Assembly (NCBI GenBank): GCA_003116975.1 | Contig: BGKB01000044.1 | Span: forward strand, 508,940 to 572,939 | Source of the DNA: Aurantiochytrium sp. KH105 | Taxonomy: Eukaryota; Sar; Bigyra; Thraustochytrida; Thraustochytriidae | Direction: 5' to 3' | Length of the DNA stretch: 64,000 nucleotides | Shown here: piece after piece, positions 8,064 to 17,304 of the stretch | Layout: each line of letters starts with the position of its first letter | Position numbering within the stretch: the first letter of the stretch is position 1 | Translations under genes and position numbers: made by a program | The notes under the pieces: model-generated | What the model was told of the DNA's origin: nothing | Seen by the model: the letters and a program-made list of their open reading frames with translations, nothing else | Databases searched by the model: none

Positions 8064-10061
8064 ATGGCGGGGTCTAACGAGACAGATGCCGCTGCTGCGT
8101 CGCTCTGCGCACGTGAAGTCGCTGCGCAAGCTGAGCGTCTTGGCGTTGAACCGGCAATCCGCCTCAACGAATTTCCTGGGTGGACACGAAAACTCGCGCT
8201 TGGCGTCTTTCTCGTGTCCATTACCTATTATGCCATCACGCTCGTGTGGTGGTTCGCGCGGCGTAAACACTACTTGATACGAAAGAGAGGGTCTCTCTTT
8301 ATGCTTCTCACGGCGTTTGGACTCATCAATAGCGAGATCGCAGTGCTTCTTCGCGTATACATGGGCATTTCGACCTTCTCATGCGATTTGTACCATTGGA
8401 GGCTGGTGGCCATGTCTCTTATCGTCGCGCCCATCGTGACACGTCTCATTCTCCACGCCAATGGCAGTCGCTTCAACACCATGCTGTTGGAGCGGGGTAA
8501 GCGAGACATCGCCTTTGAGGAATACCGGGACCTGACTGTGGCAAACGCGTCACGCGTATTTCTCTTCACATTTTGCGGCATGTGCCATCGAGGACGGCGC
8601 AGGCGCCCGCACACGCGACGTGCCCGGCTTGAGCGGCGCGAGTCGATTGGATCTCAGGCGATTGACTCCGAGACTGAAGACGAATTGGAGGATCAACATC
8701 GCGCCCAAAGTAGACACGAGGCAAATGATGGACGCGCACAATCACAAGCTCACCTCAAGCACTCGCATCACCATCGTGCTACTGTCGACATCGAAGAAGG
8801 AGGCTCGAGGGAAGGCAGTGGGCAAGTGCCTCCTCTATCGCAGCGAGGAGCGACGCCCCGAGCAGCGGGCAAGTCAAGGACCCTTCGAGCACTCACGTTC
8901 GACGAGCAGCAGCTCTTGGTGGCGTACTACAAGACGACCAACGTGTACGGCCTCATGCTCGCTGGAGGATTTGCGCTCGCGCCTGTGACTTATACTGTGA
9001 GCACAATGCTACGCGAAAACTCGCCGTATGGGGGCAAGGGATGCCAAGGCTGCCTCGGGAGCGCTCTCGATGTCCTGGTCTTGGCAATTACCTTTGGAGT
9101 CATGCTTGTGATTGGGTGCAACGTGATTGCACAGACGCAAAGTGGGGATGCTCTGGGTGTCGTGGCAGAGTTACGAAAGTGCATGGGGCTCTCTGTTATG
9201 ACGGCAGTTGCAACTGCCATCGTCATGGCGGACCCGGGCGAGCTTCAGCGACGACGAATTTTTCCCCTGGACATGATCGTGGTGCCATTCTTGATGATGA
9301 TCCACTTTGTGCAGTGTCCCCTGCAAGTGTACCGGACCAAGTGTCCACTTCTAAACTGGCTCGCCAACTGCAAAGTGCAAGCTCCAAAGAATGGCGGGCA
9401 GGGAGCCCCATCTGAATCAATTCATCATCGTACCATTGGATCTGGAAAGTCCTCTCGCGCCTTTGTCACGCACTCGTCATCATTCTCGCGATCCATGCGT
9501 GCACCTCCACCGTCACCTTCAACGATAAGCCCATCGAGGAATGCTTTGGAATCGAGCGATGACGTTTCCTGTTCGCGAACCATCTCATGTACGATGACAT
9601 CGAGTACGCGTTTGACATCCAAACCCTCTCTCGAAGAGGTTCTCGAGAGCGCAGAAGGGCGTCAAGCTTTTGTGCGACAGCTTAGTCGAGAGCATAGTAT
9701 TGAGTCGTATTATCTGCTCGATGCCGTGCAGCGGTATCGAGTGATGCAGGAGCAGCACCCAAGCTCGCCGTTGGTGCTCGATATGGTCTTCAAGATCTAT
9801 CGCACTTTCATAGCGGACAATTCCATTCTTCAGGTTAACGTCTCGTGGAACGTTTCTCGCGAGCTCGCTCGTGCAGTGGCCGCGCTAAGCGAATCTGAAG
9901 CGCAGGTGCAAGAGCCCGCTGGAGACCTCTTTGATGGCGTGCTTGGCGAGGTCATTGAGATGATGCGAAGAGACTCCTTTCAGCGGTTTTTGCTCTCTGA
10001 TTTATCTCAAGACTATTTGCGAAGACGTCGAACACGTTTGTGTCATGCAGCAACTGCATGA
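8064..10061 (+). CDS. Seven-transmembrane protein with C-terminal RGS domain
   Basis: 665 residues, ATG in a CCATGG context. Hydrophobic segments at about 43-64, 77-99, 112-131, 292-315, 333-354, 373-389 and 398-417 make seven spans. The loop between the third and fourth is very long (about 132-285), basic then acidic, with a HSHHH cluster. A Ser-rich linker leads to a helical domain at about 521-655 (SLEEVLESAEGRQAFVRQLSREHS..., LDAVQRY, FKIYRTFI, a DSFQRFLLSD end) that fits the regulator of G-protein signalling fold. RGS domains accelerate GTP hydrolysis by G-alpha; fusion to a 7TM module is known in plants (AtRGS1) and several protists. The ligand and partner G-alpha cannot be told from sequence. 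Confidence 0.85.
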   Translation: MAGSNETDAAAASLCAREVAAQAERLGVEPAIRLNEFPGWTRKLALGVFLVSITYYAITLVWWFARRKHYLIRKRGSLFMLLTAFGLINSEIAVLLRVYMGISTFSCDLYHWRLVAMSLIVAPIVTRLILHANGSRFNTMLLERGKRDIAFEEYRDLTVANASRVFLFTFCGMCHRGRRRRPHTRRARLERRESIGSQAIDSETEDELEDQHRAQSRHEANDGRAQSQAHLKHSHHHRATVDIEEGGSREGSGQVPPLSQRGATPRAAGKSRTLRALTFDEQQLLVAYYKTTNVYGLMLAGGFALAPVTYTVSTMLRENSPYGGKGCQGCLGSALDVLVLAITFGVMLVIGCNVIAQTQSGDALGVVAELRKCMGLSVMTAVATAIVMADPGELQRRRIFPLDMIVVPFLMMIHFVQCPLQVYRTKCPLLNWLANCKVQAPKNGGQGAPSESIHHRTIGSGKSSRAFVTHSSSFSRSMRAPPPSPSTISPSRNALESSDDVSCSRTISCTMTSSTRLTSKPSLEEVLESAEGRQAFVRQLSREHSIESYYLLDAVQRYRVMQEQHPSSPLVLDMVFKIYRTFIADNSILQVNVSWNVSRELARAVAALSESEAQVQEPAGDLFDGVLGEVIEMMRRDSFQRFLLSDLSQDYLRRRRTRLCHAATA

Positions 10062-10248
10062 TGAATTGCAGAGACATGTACGAGAGTCCTCCAATCGTTC
10101 GTTCCCTGATGGGCCTGATGCAAACAAAGCAAATACTACATGACTGAGAAATTAGATAGGAATGAAAAAAGAGGGTTGACGGTAGTTGAAGGAGACAAAA
10201 CCTTGCATACTGGGTTGCATTGTTCTGTATTCTGTGTTTGTGTTGTGA

Positions 10249-10583
10249 CTATCGAGCGCAATACGCGCATGCGCTGTTTGTACATGTTGCTGGGTTGTGC
10301 AGCGACCCGCGCACTGTGGCGTGGTGAAGAACTTGAGGAAAGGCCTTGGTCGATGCGGGGGCTCGCTCTGGTGCAGAGCCGCTGTCGAGTGACTTTTGCT
10401 CTTCAAGGGATCCAATGGAGCTCACTGAGCTCGAAGCGGATCGCTGGCCCAAGGACAGTGGGCTCAGCGCGGCAGCAAAGAAGGCGGGAAGAGATGACGC
10501 TAACGTCGTTGGGCTCTGTTGCTGTTGCTGCTGTTGCTGCTGTTCGTCAAAGCTGTTGCCTCGAGAACGATCTTGGCCTTCCC

Positions 10584-10615
<32 letters not shown>

Positions 10616-11001
10616 GTCTGGCTTTGTTGGCGCTCTTCGTCGCGCTGCAGCTGTCGCTGCACGGCTCGCCATCGCGGCGAAGCGATCGAGTCATCGCCCA
10701 GCTGGGCTTCGAGCAGAGGGCCCGATGGTGTGACACTTATGGTGAGGTTGGACTTTTTCGACGAAGCCTCGAGCTCAATTTCGGTCTTCTGGATCTCGTA
10801 CCTCGTGACCCCGAGCAGGCTCGACGCCATGCTGCTGCTACTATGCTTGCGCAATAACCCGCCGCTGGGACCGACGAAGCCCGTCATGTTCGCCGCCGCT
10901 CCCGACGAGCAGTACGCGCAGTCTCCGCGCTGGCAGCTCGCGTGTTTGTGCAGCTTGATCGCGTGCCGCAGGTCGCTGCGGAACCCCGGGGTCTCGTCCA
11001 T
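10249..11001 (-). CDS. PolyQ protein with duplicated LH-C-x4-CAYC motif
   Basis: 250 residues from the ATG at 11001; an upstream in-frame extension is Arg-rich leader. Family not recognised. The striking feature is the same Cys motif at both ends: LHKHAS-C23-x4-C28-AY-C31 and LHNPAT-C240-x4-C245-AY-C248, i.e. LH-x2-A-[ST]-C-x4-CAYC. Between them are a Ser-rich region, a short beta-rich stretch (about 70-95, EIQKTEIELEAS..LTISVTPSGPLL), two CAG-encoded glutamine tracts and a Ser/Leu-rich segment. Three cysteines plus a histidine per motif suggest metal binding, perhaps by both ends together or by dimers. It is convergent with 7TM-RGS (187 bp). The polyQ tracts make the exact length variable between strains. 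Confidence 0.62.
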
Positions 11002-12349
11002 GGCGCCTTGCCTTCCCTCCGCTCTCCTCTCCTTTCCTCCCTCCAAAGGCCTGAGTCTGCGTGCCAAGCTGTCTGTCCCTGTCCCTGTCCCAGTCCCTCT
11101 CCTCTCTCTTCAACGCCGACGCCAACCTCGAGCGCGAGCTCGAGAGGAAGCGGGTCTGCTCTCGTGGGCGTCTCGCCCAGCGCGGGAGAGTGGCCCCGGC
11201 GCACGGAGGAGGCGGCGGAGAAGGAGGCCCACGCGGCGCGCCTTGCTGCGCTCAGGTCCCCCGCCTCCTCGGCGCGCGGGAAGCGGCGGAGAGGGGCCGC
11301 GAGGAGCGGACTCGCGTCCGATCTCTGTCAAGATCGCCGCGGGCGATGGCGGCGATGGCGGCGACCGAGGGGTGATGGAGGGAGGGAGGGAGGGAGGGGC
11401 CGTGGATGGACGGACGCAGCGCGAGAGCGAGGGAGAGAGGAGGGGGCGGCGCAGAGAGCGGCTCGGCGCGGCGAGGGGGCGGCTGACTGACTGCGAACAC
11501 CTGACTGGCTGGGACGAGCGAGACCGAGCGCAGCTGGCTGGCCGCACGATTTTCAAACCGAATTTCAAACCCGCGCGGCGACCAATCGACGCCTCCGCGC
11601 CGCCTCGTGACGCGCCGCGCGAGGAGGCTCGCCCCGTCCCGTCTCGTCGCGGCCCTCTCTCTCTCGTTTGCGCGCGCCCTCTCTCTTCCTTCCTTTCTCT
11701 CCCTCTCGCGCGCTGTCGTTCGCCGCGCGCGCGGGATCGGATGGGAGGCTGCGTCGAGAACAAGGCTCGATGCCGAGGCCGCAGACGCTCGAGCTCGGGG
11801 ACCTCGTCCGCCTCCTTCCTCTCTTCGCCAGCAGCAGCCGAGCAGCTGTACCTGCAGACCGCAGCCGCACGCACCGCACCGCAACGCAACGCGACGCGAC
11901 GCGGCCTCGGGCTGACGGTGACTGACGGTGACTGACTGCGCCTGCCTGCCAGCCAGGGCGCGATTGTGTTTTGCTTTGCTCTGCTCTGCTCTGCTCCTGC
12001 TGTATACTCCGCTCGTGTCGCTCTCGCTCCTCCCCGCGGCAGTGCAGCAGCAGAGCCGCAGCAGAGCGGCGGGCGGGGCGCCCCCTGCCGACGCGAGCAG
12101 CGGCCTGCCTGCCTGCCTGCCTGCCTGGTCACGAGAGTCCAGGTCCCGAGTCCAGTTTGCGCGCATCCGCGGCGCGGCGCGGCTGGGCGGGTGGGACACT
12201 CATGGGACGAGTTTTTTGTTATCACATCGGAGTCCAGGTCCCGTTTCCTGTCCCTGCGCGGTACTAGTACCTAGATTCCTCGCTCGCTGCGCTGCTGCTG
12301 CTGTACAAGAAGCTCGTGCTGCTCGGAGTCGCTGCGCTGCTCGTGCGGC

Positions 12350-12391
<42 letters not shown>

Positions 12392-12870
12392 GCAATGGAG
12401 AGAAGCCTGCTCTCGGCTGCTCGGGTATCGGGCTGGAAACGGAAGGCGAGGTGACGACGCGGAGGAGGAGCAGCAGCAAGTAGGAGGTTAGCGCCAAGGC
12501 AGCGTGAGTTCGCGGCGTGGCGTGGCGCCAACAGCCGGCGAAGGCAAGACTCTACCGACGAGACAACTATACGTATGTCGTCGTATGCCATCAACGACAT
12601 CGTATGTGCCGCGTTCCACGATGGCGAGGCGAGGCCGATCTTCTTCCCCAGCCATTATGGCCGCAAGAAAGCAAGCAAGCAAATCAAGGTCGCTATGCTG
12701 GCTTGCTTGGCGCGGGGCTTCGGGGAGGAAAAAGAGAGGAAAGGAAGCGGAGATCAAGAAGACATCCGAGAAGTGTGACTGACTGTGACAGTGAGGATTG
12801 TGAGGGAGTTCTTTATACCTAATTATGGATGTGATAATAGTCGACCGCAGAATCGGGTACAAGCGAGGTC
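11002..12870. other. GC-rich gene-free stretch
   Basis: 1.9 kb upstream of the CAYC gene and downstream of the coiled-coil gene. Long open frames on both strands are Arg/Ser/Pro-rich and mutually overlapping, so I do not accept them as genes. It contains purine/pyrimidine-skewed sequence, a CTGC array (12103-12125) and a CTG tract (12351-12391) that would encode polyQ on the minus strand in a frame with no other protein-like features. Confidence 0.5.
12351..12391. repeat. (CTG)n tract
   Basis: About 13 CTG units. On the minus strand this is CAG, as in the leaders of several genes here, but no convincing gene starts just downstream. Confidence 0.9.
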
Positions 12871-14100
12871 TCAGATTTGGGCGCTCTGCCTCGGTTGCGG
12901 CGTCTTGGGAGCTGCGCGGCGCGAGCTACGGCAGCAGCCGCAGCAGAGAATGCAGGCGATGAGACGAAAGGGGAGGAGCAGGATGGCGACCGCGAAAGCG
13001 ATCACAAGGCCAATAACGGGACCCGTCAGGAAGTAAGCGGAGATAAAGGCCACCGCCACAAGAGCGGCATCGATGAGGACCTCGGCATTCTCCTCGGTCA
13101 TTTTGTTTCGCCGCACCGTCTGGATGGCGCGCTCACGGAAAACATAAAATTGTTTCTCGGCCTCCTTGTGAAAAGAGCGCATCCTCTTGGGAGCCTCGTC
13201 CGCAAGGTCAGAGGCCGCGGCCGTAAACTTCTCGACGTGCGGCTTGGCATGCTCGTCGTAAACGGGCTGGACAGCGTCGAGCTGCTCAAAGAGCCAGACA
13301 CGCGCTGGGACGGTGGCCTGCTCGAACGCATCCCACTGCGGACCGGCGAGGATCTTGAGCTCTTCAAGCTTTTGCTGCGAGAGCTCCGAGAGCTGTGCCG
13401 TGCCGGGAACGACCTGCTTCTCGTAGAATTCCTGCAGCTGCTCCGAGGCCAAGTTTGCGTGCACCGAGCCGCGGCGCATGGCAATCATCCAGAGCGACTC
13501 AGCGTTCTCGTCGGCGCTCGCCTTGAGCCGCGCCGTCTCCTCGTCGTGGCGGGCCTTTTCGCGCTCGAGCTCGCGCTTGAGTTCCTCGAGAGGCTTGGAG
13601 CAGTCCTTGCCCGAGCTTTTCAGCTCGGCGATCTCCTTGCGCAGCCTCATGGTCTCCTCCTCAAACTTGCGGCTGTCGTCGCATGAGCTCTGCGCCTTGC
13701 CTGCATCCATCATGGCACGTTTCGTCTCTTGCTGAGCGGCTTCGAGGCGCTTCTCCAAGCCCTTCGACTTCTCCTCCGAGGCCTTGATCTTGGCATCGCA
13801 TGATGCTTGCGACGCCTCGCTGTTCTCGTTGGCGGACTGTACCTTCATCGAGCTCGCGTCGTGCATATCCTGCGCGCGCTTCGACGCCTCACGGAGCGCC
13901 GTCCCGGCCATCTTCAGCTCCTCGTCCTTCTTGCGGAGGAGCTCCTTGCTCGCTTCCAGCTCGGCCAGCAGCGCGGCGACGTCCACCTGAGCTTCTCCTG
14001 CACCCTCTGCGACCTCGTCGCCGCACGCCGGCGTCGTGGTCGACGCGGCAACCGCCAGCACGGCCGCCACGGCCCACAAGCCACGCACGATACGCGTCAT
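12871..14100 (-). CDS. Secretory-pathway coiled-coil membrane protein, unknown
   Basis: 409 residues from the ATG at 14100. That start is preferred because MTRIVRGLWAVAAVLAVAAS is a good signal peptide, with cleavage near residues 24-29, whereas the in-frame sequence upstream is a CAG-encoded Gln leader without a matching function. After the signal comes a long Lys/Glu-rich coiled coil (about 45-200) with scattered cysteines, then a mixed helical region rich in aromatic residues (about 205-330), then a large hydrophobic block (about 345-390, LIDAALVAVAFISAYFLTGPVIGLVIAFAVAILLL) wide enough for two spans, and a short Cys-rich, basic tail. The coiled coil should face the lumen or outside. Family unknown; a structural or tethering role in the endomembrane system is a guess. 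Confidence 0.8.
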   Translation of the reverse strand: MTRIVRGLWAVAAVLAVAASTTTPACGDEVAEGAGEAQVDVAALLAELEASKELLRKKDEELKMAGTALREASKRAQDMHDASSMKVQSANENSEASQASCDAKIKASEEKSKGLEKRLEAAQQETKRAMMDAGKAQSSCDDSRKFEEETMRLRKEIAELKSSGKDCSKPLEELKRELEREKARHDEETARLKASADENAESLWMIAMRRGSVHANLASEQLQEFYEKQVVPGTAQLSELSQQKLEELKILAGPQWDAFEQATVPARVWLFEQLDAVQPVYDEHAKPHVEKFTAAASDLADEAPKRMRSFHKEAEKQFYVFRERAIQTVRRNKMTEENAEVLIDAALVAVAFISAYFLTGPVIGLVIAFAVAILLLPFRLIACILCCGCCRSSRRAAPKTPQPRQSAQI

Positions 14101-14849
14101 CGTCTCCTTCGCCTTTCGAGCGGGCCACGCTTGCCGCTGCTGCTCTCCTTCTCGCTCGTGCTGCTCTTGCTGCTGCTGCTGCTGCTGCTGCTGCGACAGC
14201 CGGCCCTTGCAGCGCCGCCGCACCGACTGCTCTCGACGCGCGCGTCGCCCTCTGCTTCTTGCCGCCCTGGTTCACGATCTGCTGGCTCGCGATCTGCGCA
14301 ACGAAAACCGTTGCGCCTAGCCTTGGATTAGGAGTATACTACTTATGCACGGGCAGCATTGTTGGGCTGGACTGACTTGCTTATTTGACTTGCTTGTCCG
14401 CCTCCATGACGGCAATAGCGGCGATGACGACGATGATGACAAACTTGATCGGGATCAGCAACGGCAACTCTATACCGCGAGCGGACCTTGAAATTGCAGC
14501 ATCGCATGCGTAAACCGCCAAAACGAAGGGACAAGATTTTTTTTTTTCTTCTCGAAAGTCAGTCCCAGAAGGAAAGCTGCGCGTGCGAGACGAATTGTCT
14601 CGCCACTGTTGTAATGGAAGCCACGGTGGTGAGCTTTTGACTGCTGTCACTACTTTTGCTTCTGCTCTCTGCTTCTGCTTTTGCTGCTGGGCGCAACTTC
14701 TTCCGAGGTGGGGGGTGGGGAGCCGTGTGACCGGTGAACGAAGTTAAAAGTGCTTATCTTGTCGCACGCCCAGCAGAGGAGACCTTCGTGCCGTCTCTCT
14801 CGTGTTGCAAGTACGATCGCACGCTTTTTGCTTCGGTCATCTCTACGGA
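14101..14849. other. Intergenic region with CAG-sense leader
   Basis: Next to the coiled-coil gene lies its leader, including a CTG/CAG tract at 14167-14194. Further right is AT-richer sequence, a T9 run near 14538 and a G-rich stretch (14707-14721). No gene seen. Confidence 0.45.
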
Positions 14850-15266
14850 ATGCGAGACGGGCGACTTGTCTATGCCTGGCGCAAAATCAGCCAAGAGCTC
14901 GGCAAACAAACCCGCATTCTACGATGCCCCAAGTCTCTGGCTCTCCAGTACTGGCGCCACGTCAGATGGACGCTCGACATGGACTCGGAGCTTCGCGTGT
15001 ATATTGCCAAGAAGCTGTGGACGCAGCCTTCTCATGTCGTACAGACCAACCCGTCATCCTGGGAGGAGCTCCGTTTGCACCCCGAATTCGAAACGATTAA
15101 TGGGACCGATCTCAAACGAAGAGCTGCAAGTATAGGCGCATTTGACTGGTGGAGGGAAGTGAACAACCCTACAAAAGGTCGTAAACGTTCTCGAGTTGAA
15201 CAAAATGAGAGCCAACAGTCTACAATGGACCCAAATCGTAAGCAGAAGAAATCGATTCGTGTTTGA
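14850..15266 (+). CDS. Hypothetical protein, possibly partial
   Basis: 138 residues from the first ATG. The frame stays open about 100 bp further upstream without another ATG, so an upstream exon is possible. The middle reads like a small helical domain: WEELRLHPEFETINGTDLKRRAASIGAFDWWREV vaguely resembles the W...DLKxR pattern of Myb/SANT-type DNA-binding domains. A basic, Lys/Arg-rich tail (KGRKRSR, NRKQKKS) would suit nuclear localisation. Convergent with the Fic gene only 7 bp away. Support is weak: length is short and there is no family match I can name. Confidence 0.35.
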   Translation: MRDGRLVYAWRKISQELGKQTRILRCPKSLALQYWRHVRWTLDMDSELRVYIAKKLWTQPSHVVQTNPSSWEELRLHPEFETINGTDLKRRAASIGAFDWWREVNNPTKGRKRSRVEQNESQQSTMDPNRKQKKSIRV

Positions 15267-15273
15267 GCATATA

Positions 15274-16086
15274 TTACTCTATATCAAACATGCAGATAAT
15301 TTGGTCGAGATGCGCATGAAAAGCGTCCAGAACGTAGCGCTCAAAGATTCCAAAGTTGCCCTGTTCGCGCGCCGCTTGTAGGCTCATGATATACCAGGTT
15401 CGACTTGTCAGCTGTGTATTGTTGCCTCGATCCATACGCTCCGCGGTGTAGAGAACCGGGTTTCTGCTGGGCTCGACAAGTGCAATTGGAATTCCAAAAT
15501 CGCTCCTGAAAAACCAGGAAAAAAGAATTCGAGCAGTGCGTCCGTTTCCATTCTTAAACGGGTGGATTGAGAGGAAGCGAATGAAGAAATCGGCCGCATT
15601 GGCAATCTTATCCTGCAAGGGACATTTCCCAACAACTTCCTGATTTGCATACTCCAAAAGATCGCACATCTGACCATCGATGCATTGCGGAAGTGTATAC
15701 ACGTAGGGAACCTTCGTGGGCTTCCCGTTGCAATCTAGCACAAGGGCGGAGGCGGGCATCAATCGTCTGCTTGACCTCTCACCGAGTTTTGAGCCCAACA
15801 CCAGTGCGTTGATGGACGCGACGAAGTTCCAGTCCAACTCGTCTCTCTGTTCAAACATAAACTTGGATGCAAGGCGAAGAGCAGTTTGTTTGCTCTCAGT
15901 GGGGAAGGAGGATTCCATGGCGAGTGTTTTCTCGGCAAACTCGTCCAATAGAAACTCTTGTAAGCTCTCCTCACCCAGTACGCCTTGCTGTCCGTCAAGC
16001 CTCGCCCTGAACGCCTGGACCTTCGCGACCGTGTCCTTCCATTCCTGCTCAGCACTCTCCTGACACTCGGCTAAGCCAGCATCCAT
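15274..16086 (-). CDS. Fic-domain protein (putative AMPylase/NMP transferase)
   Basis: 270 residues from the first ATG (16086); the frame extends upstream only from a GTG. The Fic core is unmistakable: IHPFKNGNGRTARILFSWF at about residues 174-192 matches HPFx(D/N)GNGRxxR with the catalytic His and both Arg. Upstream, PYVYTLPQCI forms the flap beta-hairpin region. Fic enzymes usually transfer AMP from ATP to Ser/Thr/Tyr hydroxyls of target proteins. At about residues 54-59 the sequence TLAMES aligns with the class II autoinhibitory motif (S/T)xxxE(G/N): the inhibitory Glu is kept but the following Gly/Asn is Ser. No signal peptide, TPR repeats or membrane segment is visible, unlike animal FICD, so a cytosolic or nuclear location is likely. 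It is the only confidently assigned enzyme in the accessory island. Confidence 0.9.
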   Translation of the reverse strand: MDAGLAECQESAEQEWKDTVAKVQAFRARLDGQQGVLGEESLQEFLLDEFAEKTLAMESSFPTESKQTALRLASKFMFEQRDELDWNFVASINALVLGSKLGERSSRRLMPASALVLDCNGKPTKVPYVYTLPQCIDGQMCDLLEYANQEVVGKCPLQDKIANAADFFIRFLSIHPFKNGNGRTARILFSWFFRSDFGIPIALVEPSRNPVLYTAERMDRGNNTQLTSRTWYIMSLQAAREQGNFGIFERYVLDAFHAHLDQIICMFDIE

Positions 16087-16329
16087 GTAGTAGACGCGCG
16101 GCCCGCGCTGCACTGTGTCGCGCGACTTTGCGTCCACCGTCGTCTCGTTGCAGTGGATTATTGATTTGAAGTCGTGAACTCAAAACTGAAGGTCTCCTGT
16201 ACTCCAAATCGACCTACAACTGTGTCACGGCAGACAAGTCTTGGAACCTCCAAATCACAAGTTGGCAGCAGTCCCGAAACTCCCGAACCAAAAACACTGA
16301 TAACGCACCCAAACCTTACAACAAAGACC

Positions 16330-16876
16330 ATGGCGCACTCCCACCCAGCCCAAGCCATGAGCAGCTCGAGCAGCAGCGGCGAAGTCGTTGTTGGGAAGGT
16401 TCCGTTCTCGCAGGAAATGCAGGCGCTCATGATGCGCGTGCATAGCGAGATGGGGAACAGACTCAAAGGCAAGTACGACCGCGCCAAGGCCGAGGCCATC
16501 GCCAACTACCTCTGGGCCCTCCCCTCCGTCGATGGCTGCACCATCGACTTCGACTTCGTGTGTCAAATTCTGGGACAACAATAAGAAGAAGAGCAGCTTC
16601 GTCGCCCGCGACTACATGAGCGACGCGCAACAGAGTCAAGCGGTCGTGTTTCTGGCGCTTTCTAACAGCTTCGATGATCCCGAAGTAATGCGCACTGCCC
16701 TGATGCAGAGCACGCGCGAGTTTGACACCAGCGTGCTTGCGAGGTTCTTGCACAACAAGCCAAACGAGGTGCCTGCCAAGCACATGACGCTGAAACGGGC
16801 GAGTGACACTCTTGCGCTCATCGAGGACGCAGGTCCTGCGCAAAAGCGGGTACGTCGCCGCGAATTGCGTAACTAA
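16330..16876 (+). pseudogene. Frameshifted unknown gene
   Basis: A first frame starts at ATG 16330 (Ser-rich, then VGKVPFSQEMQALMMRVHSE..., about 80 residues) and stops at 16584. A second frame, shifted by one, carries the natural continuation (VKFWDNNKKKSSFVARDYMSDAQQ...) to the TAA at 16876. The switch falls at a GTGTGT run near 16558, so one or a few inserted bases, a sequencing error, or an unseen intron would explain it. The combined reading is about 180 residues and looks like one protein. Its last 30 residues reappear in a decayed copy 285 bp downstream. Family not recognised. Divergent from the Fic gene, 243 bp between start codons. Confidence 0.45.
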
Positions 16877-16947
16877 CTAACTAACTAATAAACAGGCTTT
16901 AGGAAGTTTGTAATAGGCCTATCCCGGAATTCCGACTTCAAAGGCAC

Positions 16948-17184
16948 GTGCCTTGCACACGCACGCGCGAAGCAGCAATCGCTCGCGTGCACACTCTGTG
17001 TCAGAACTCCCACGGCGAGCTCATGCGTGTGATGCAATGCCAGTCTGGCACAGTGCCCGCTAAATTTATGACGCTGAAGCGAGCGCGCAATAGCGTCGCG
17101 CTCATCGAGGACACAGGTCCTTCGCCAAAGCGGGTAATCTCCGCGAATTGCATTCGCGTGTTGTTGTGGCACGACCTTTATTGA
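16948..17184 (+). pseudogene. Decayed tandem copy of the preceding gene's 3' end
   Basis: The reading VPAKFMTLKRARNSVALIED aligns with VPAKHMTLKRASDTLALIED of the upstream gene, and the DNA matches over about 80 bp (16771-16850 versus 17056-17135), including the following GCGGGTA and CCGCGAATTGC. The 5' part of the copy has diverged or been lost, so this is probably a pseudogene fragment rather than a separate 78-residue gene. Confidence 0.5.
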
Positions 17185-17304
17185 AACGAAATGAGCACAA
17201 CAAAAAACCGAAACTGTATTATCTGAATATCTGAAGATTGATCTTTTTTGGTTGACGTGTGATGGATGATGGATGGATAAACACACTGCCAGCGTGATGG
17301 GAGC

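Noticed and set aside
10346-11935. 529-codon plus-strand frame with Cys runs
   Set aside because: The Cys runs are the complement of CAG-encoded Gln in the minus-strand gene, and the rest is Arg-rich GC sequence.
11110-12225. 371-codon minus-strand frame, and an overlapping 315-codon one
   Set aside because: Both are Arg/Ser/Pro-rich in the same stretch in different frames; neither has protein-like variety.
12271-12600. Short minus-strand frame with a polyQ tract
   Set aside because: Only the CAG repeat looks special; no ordered region and no recognisable start context.
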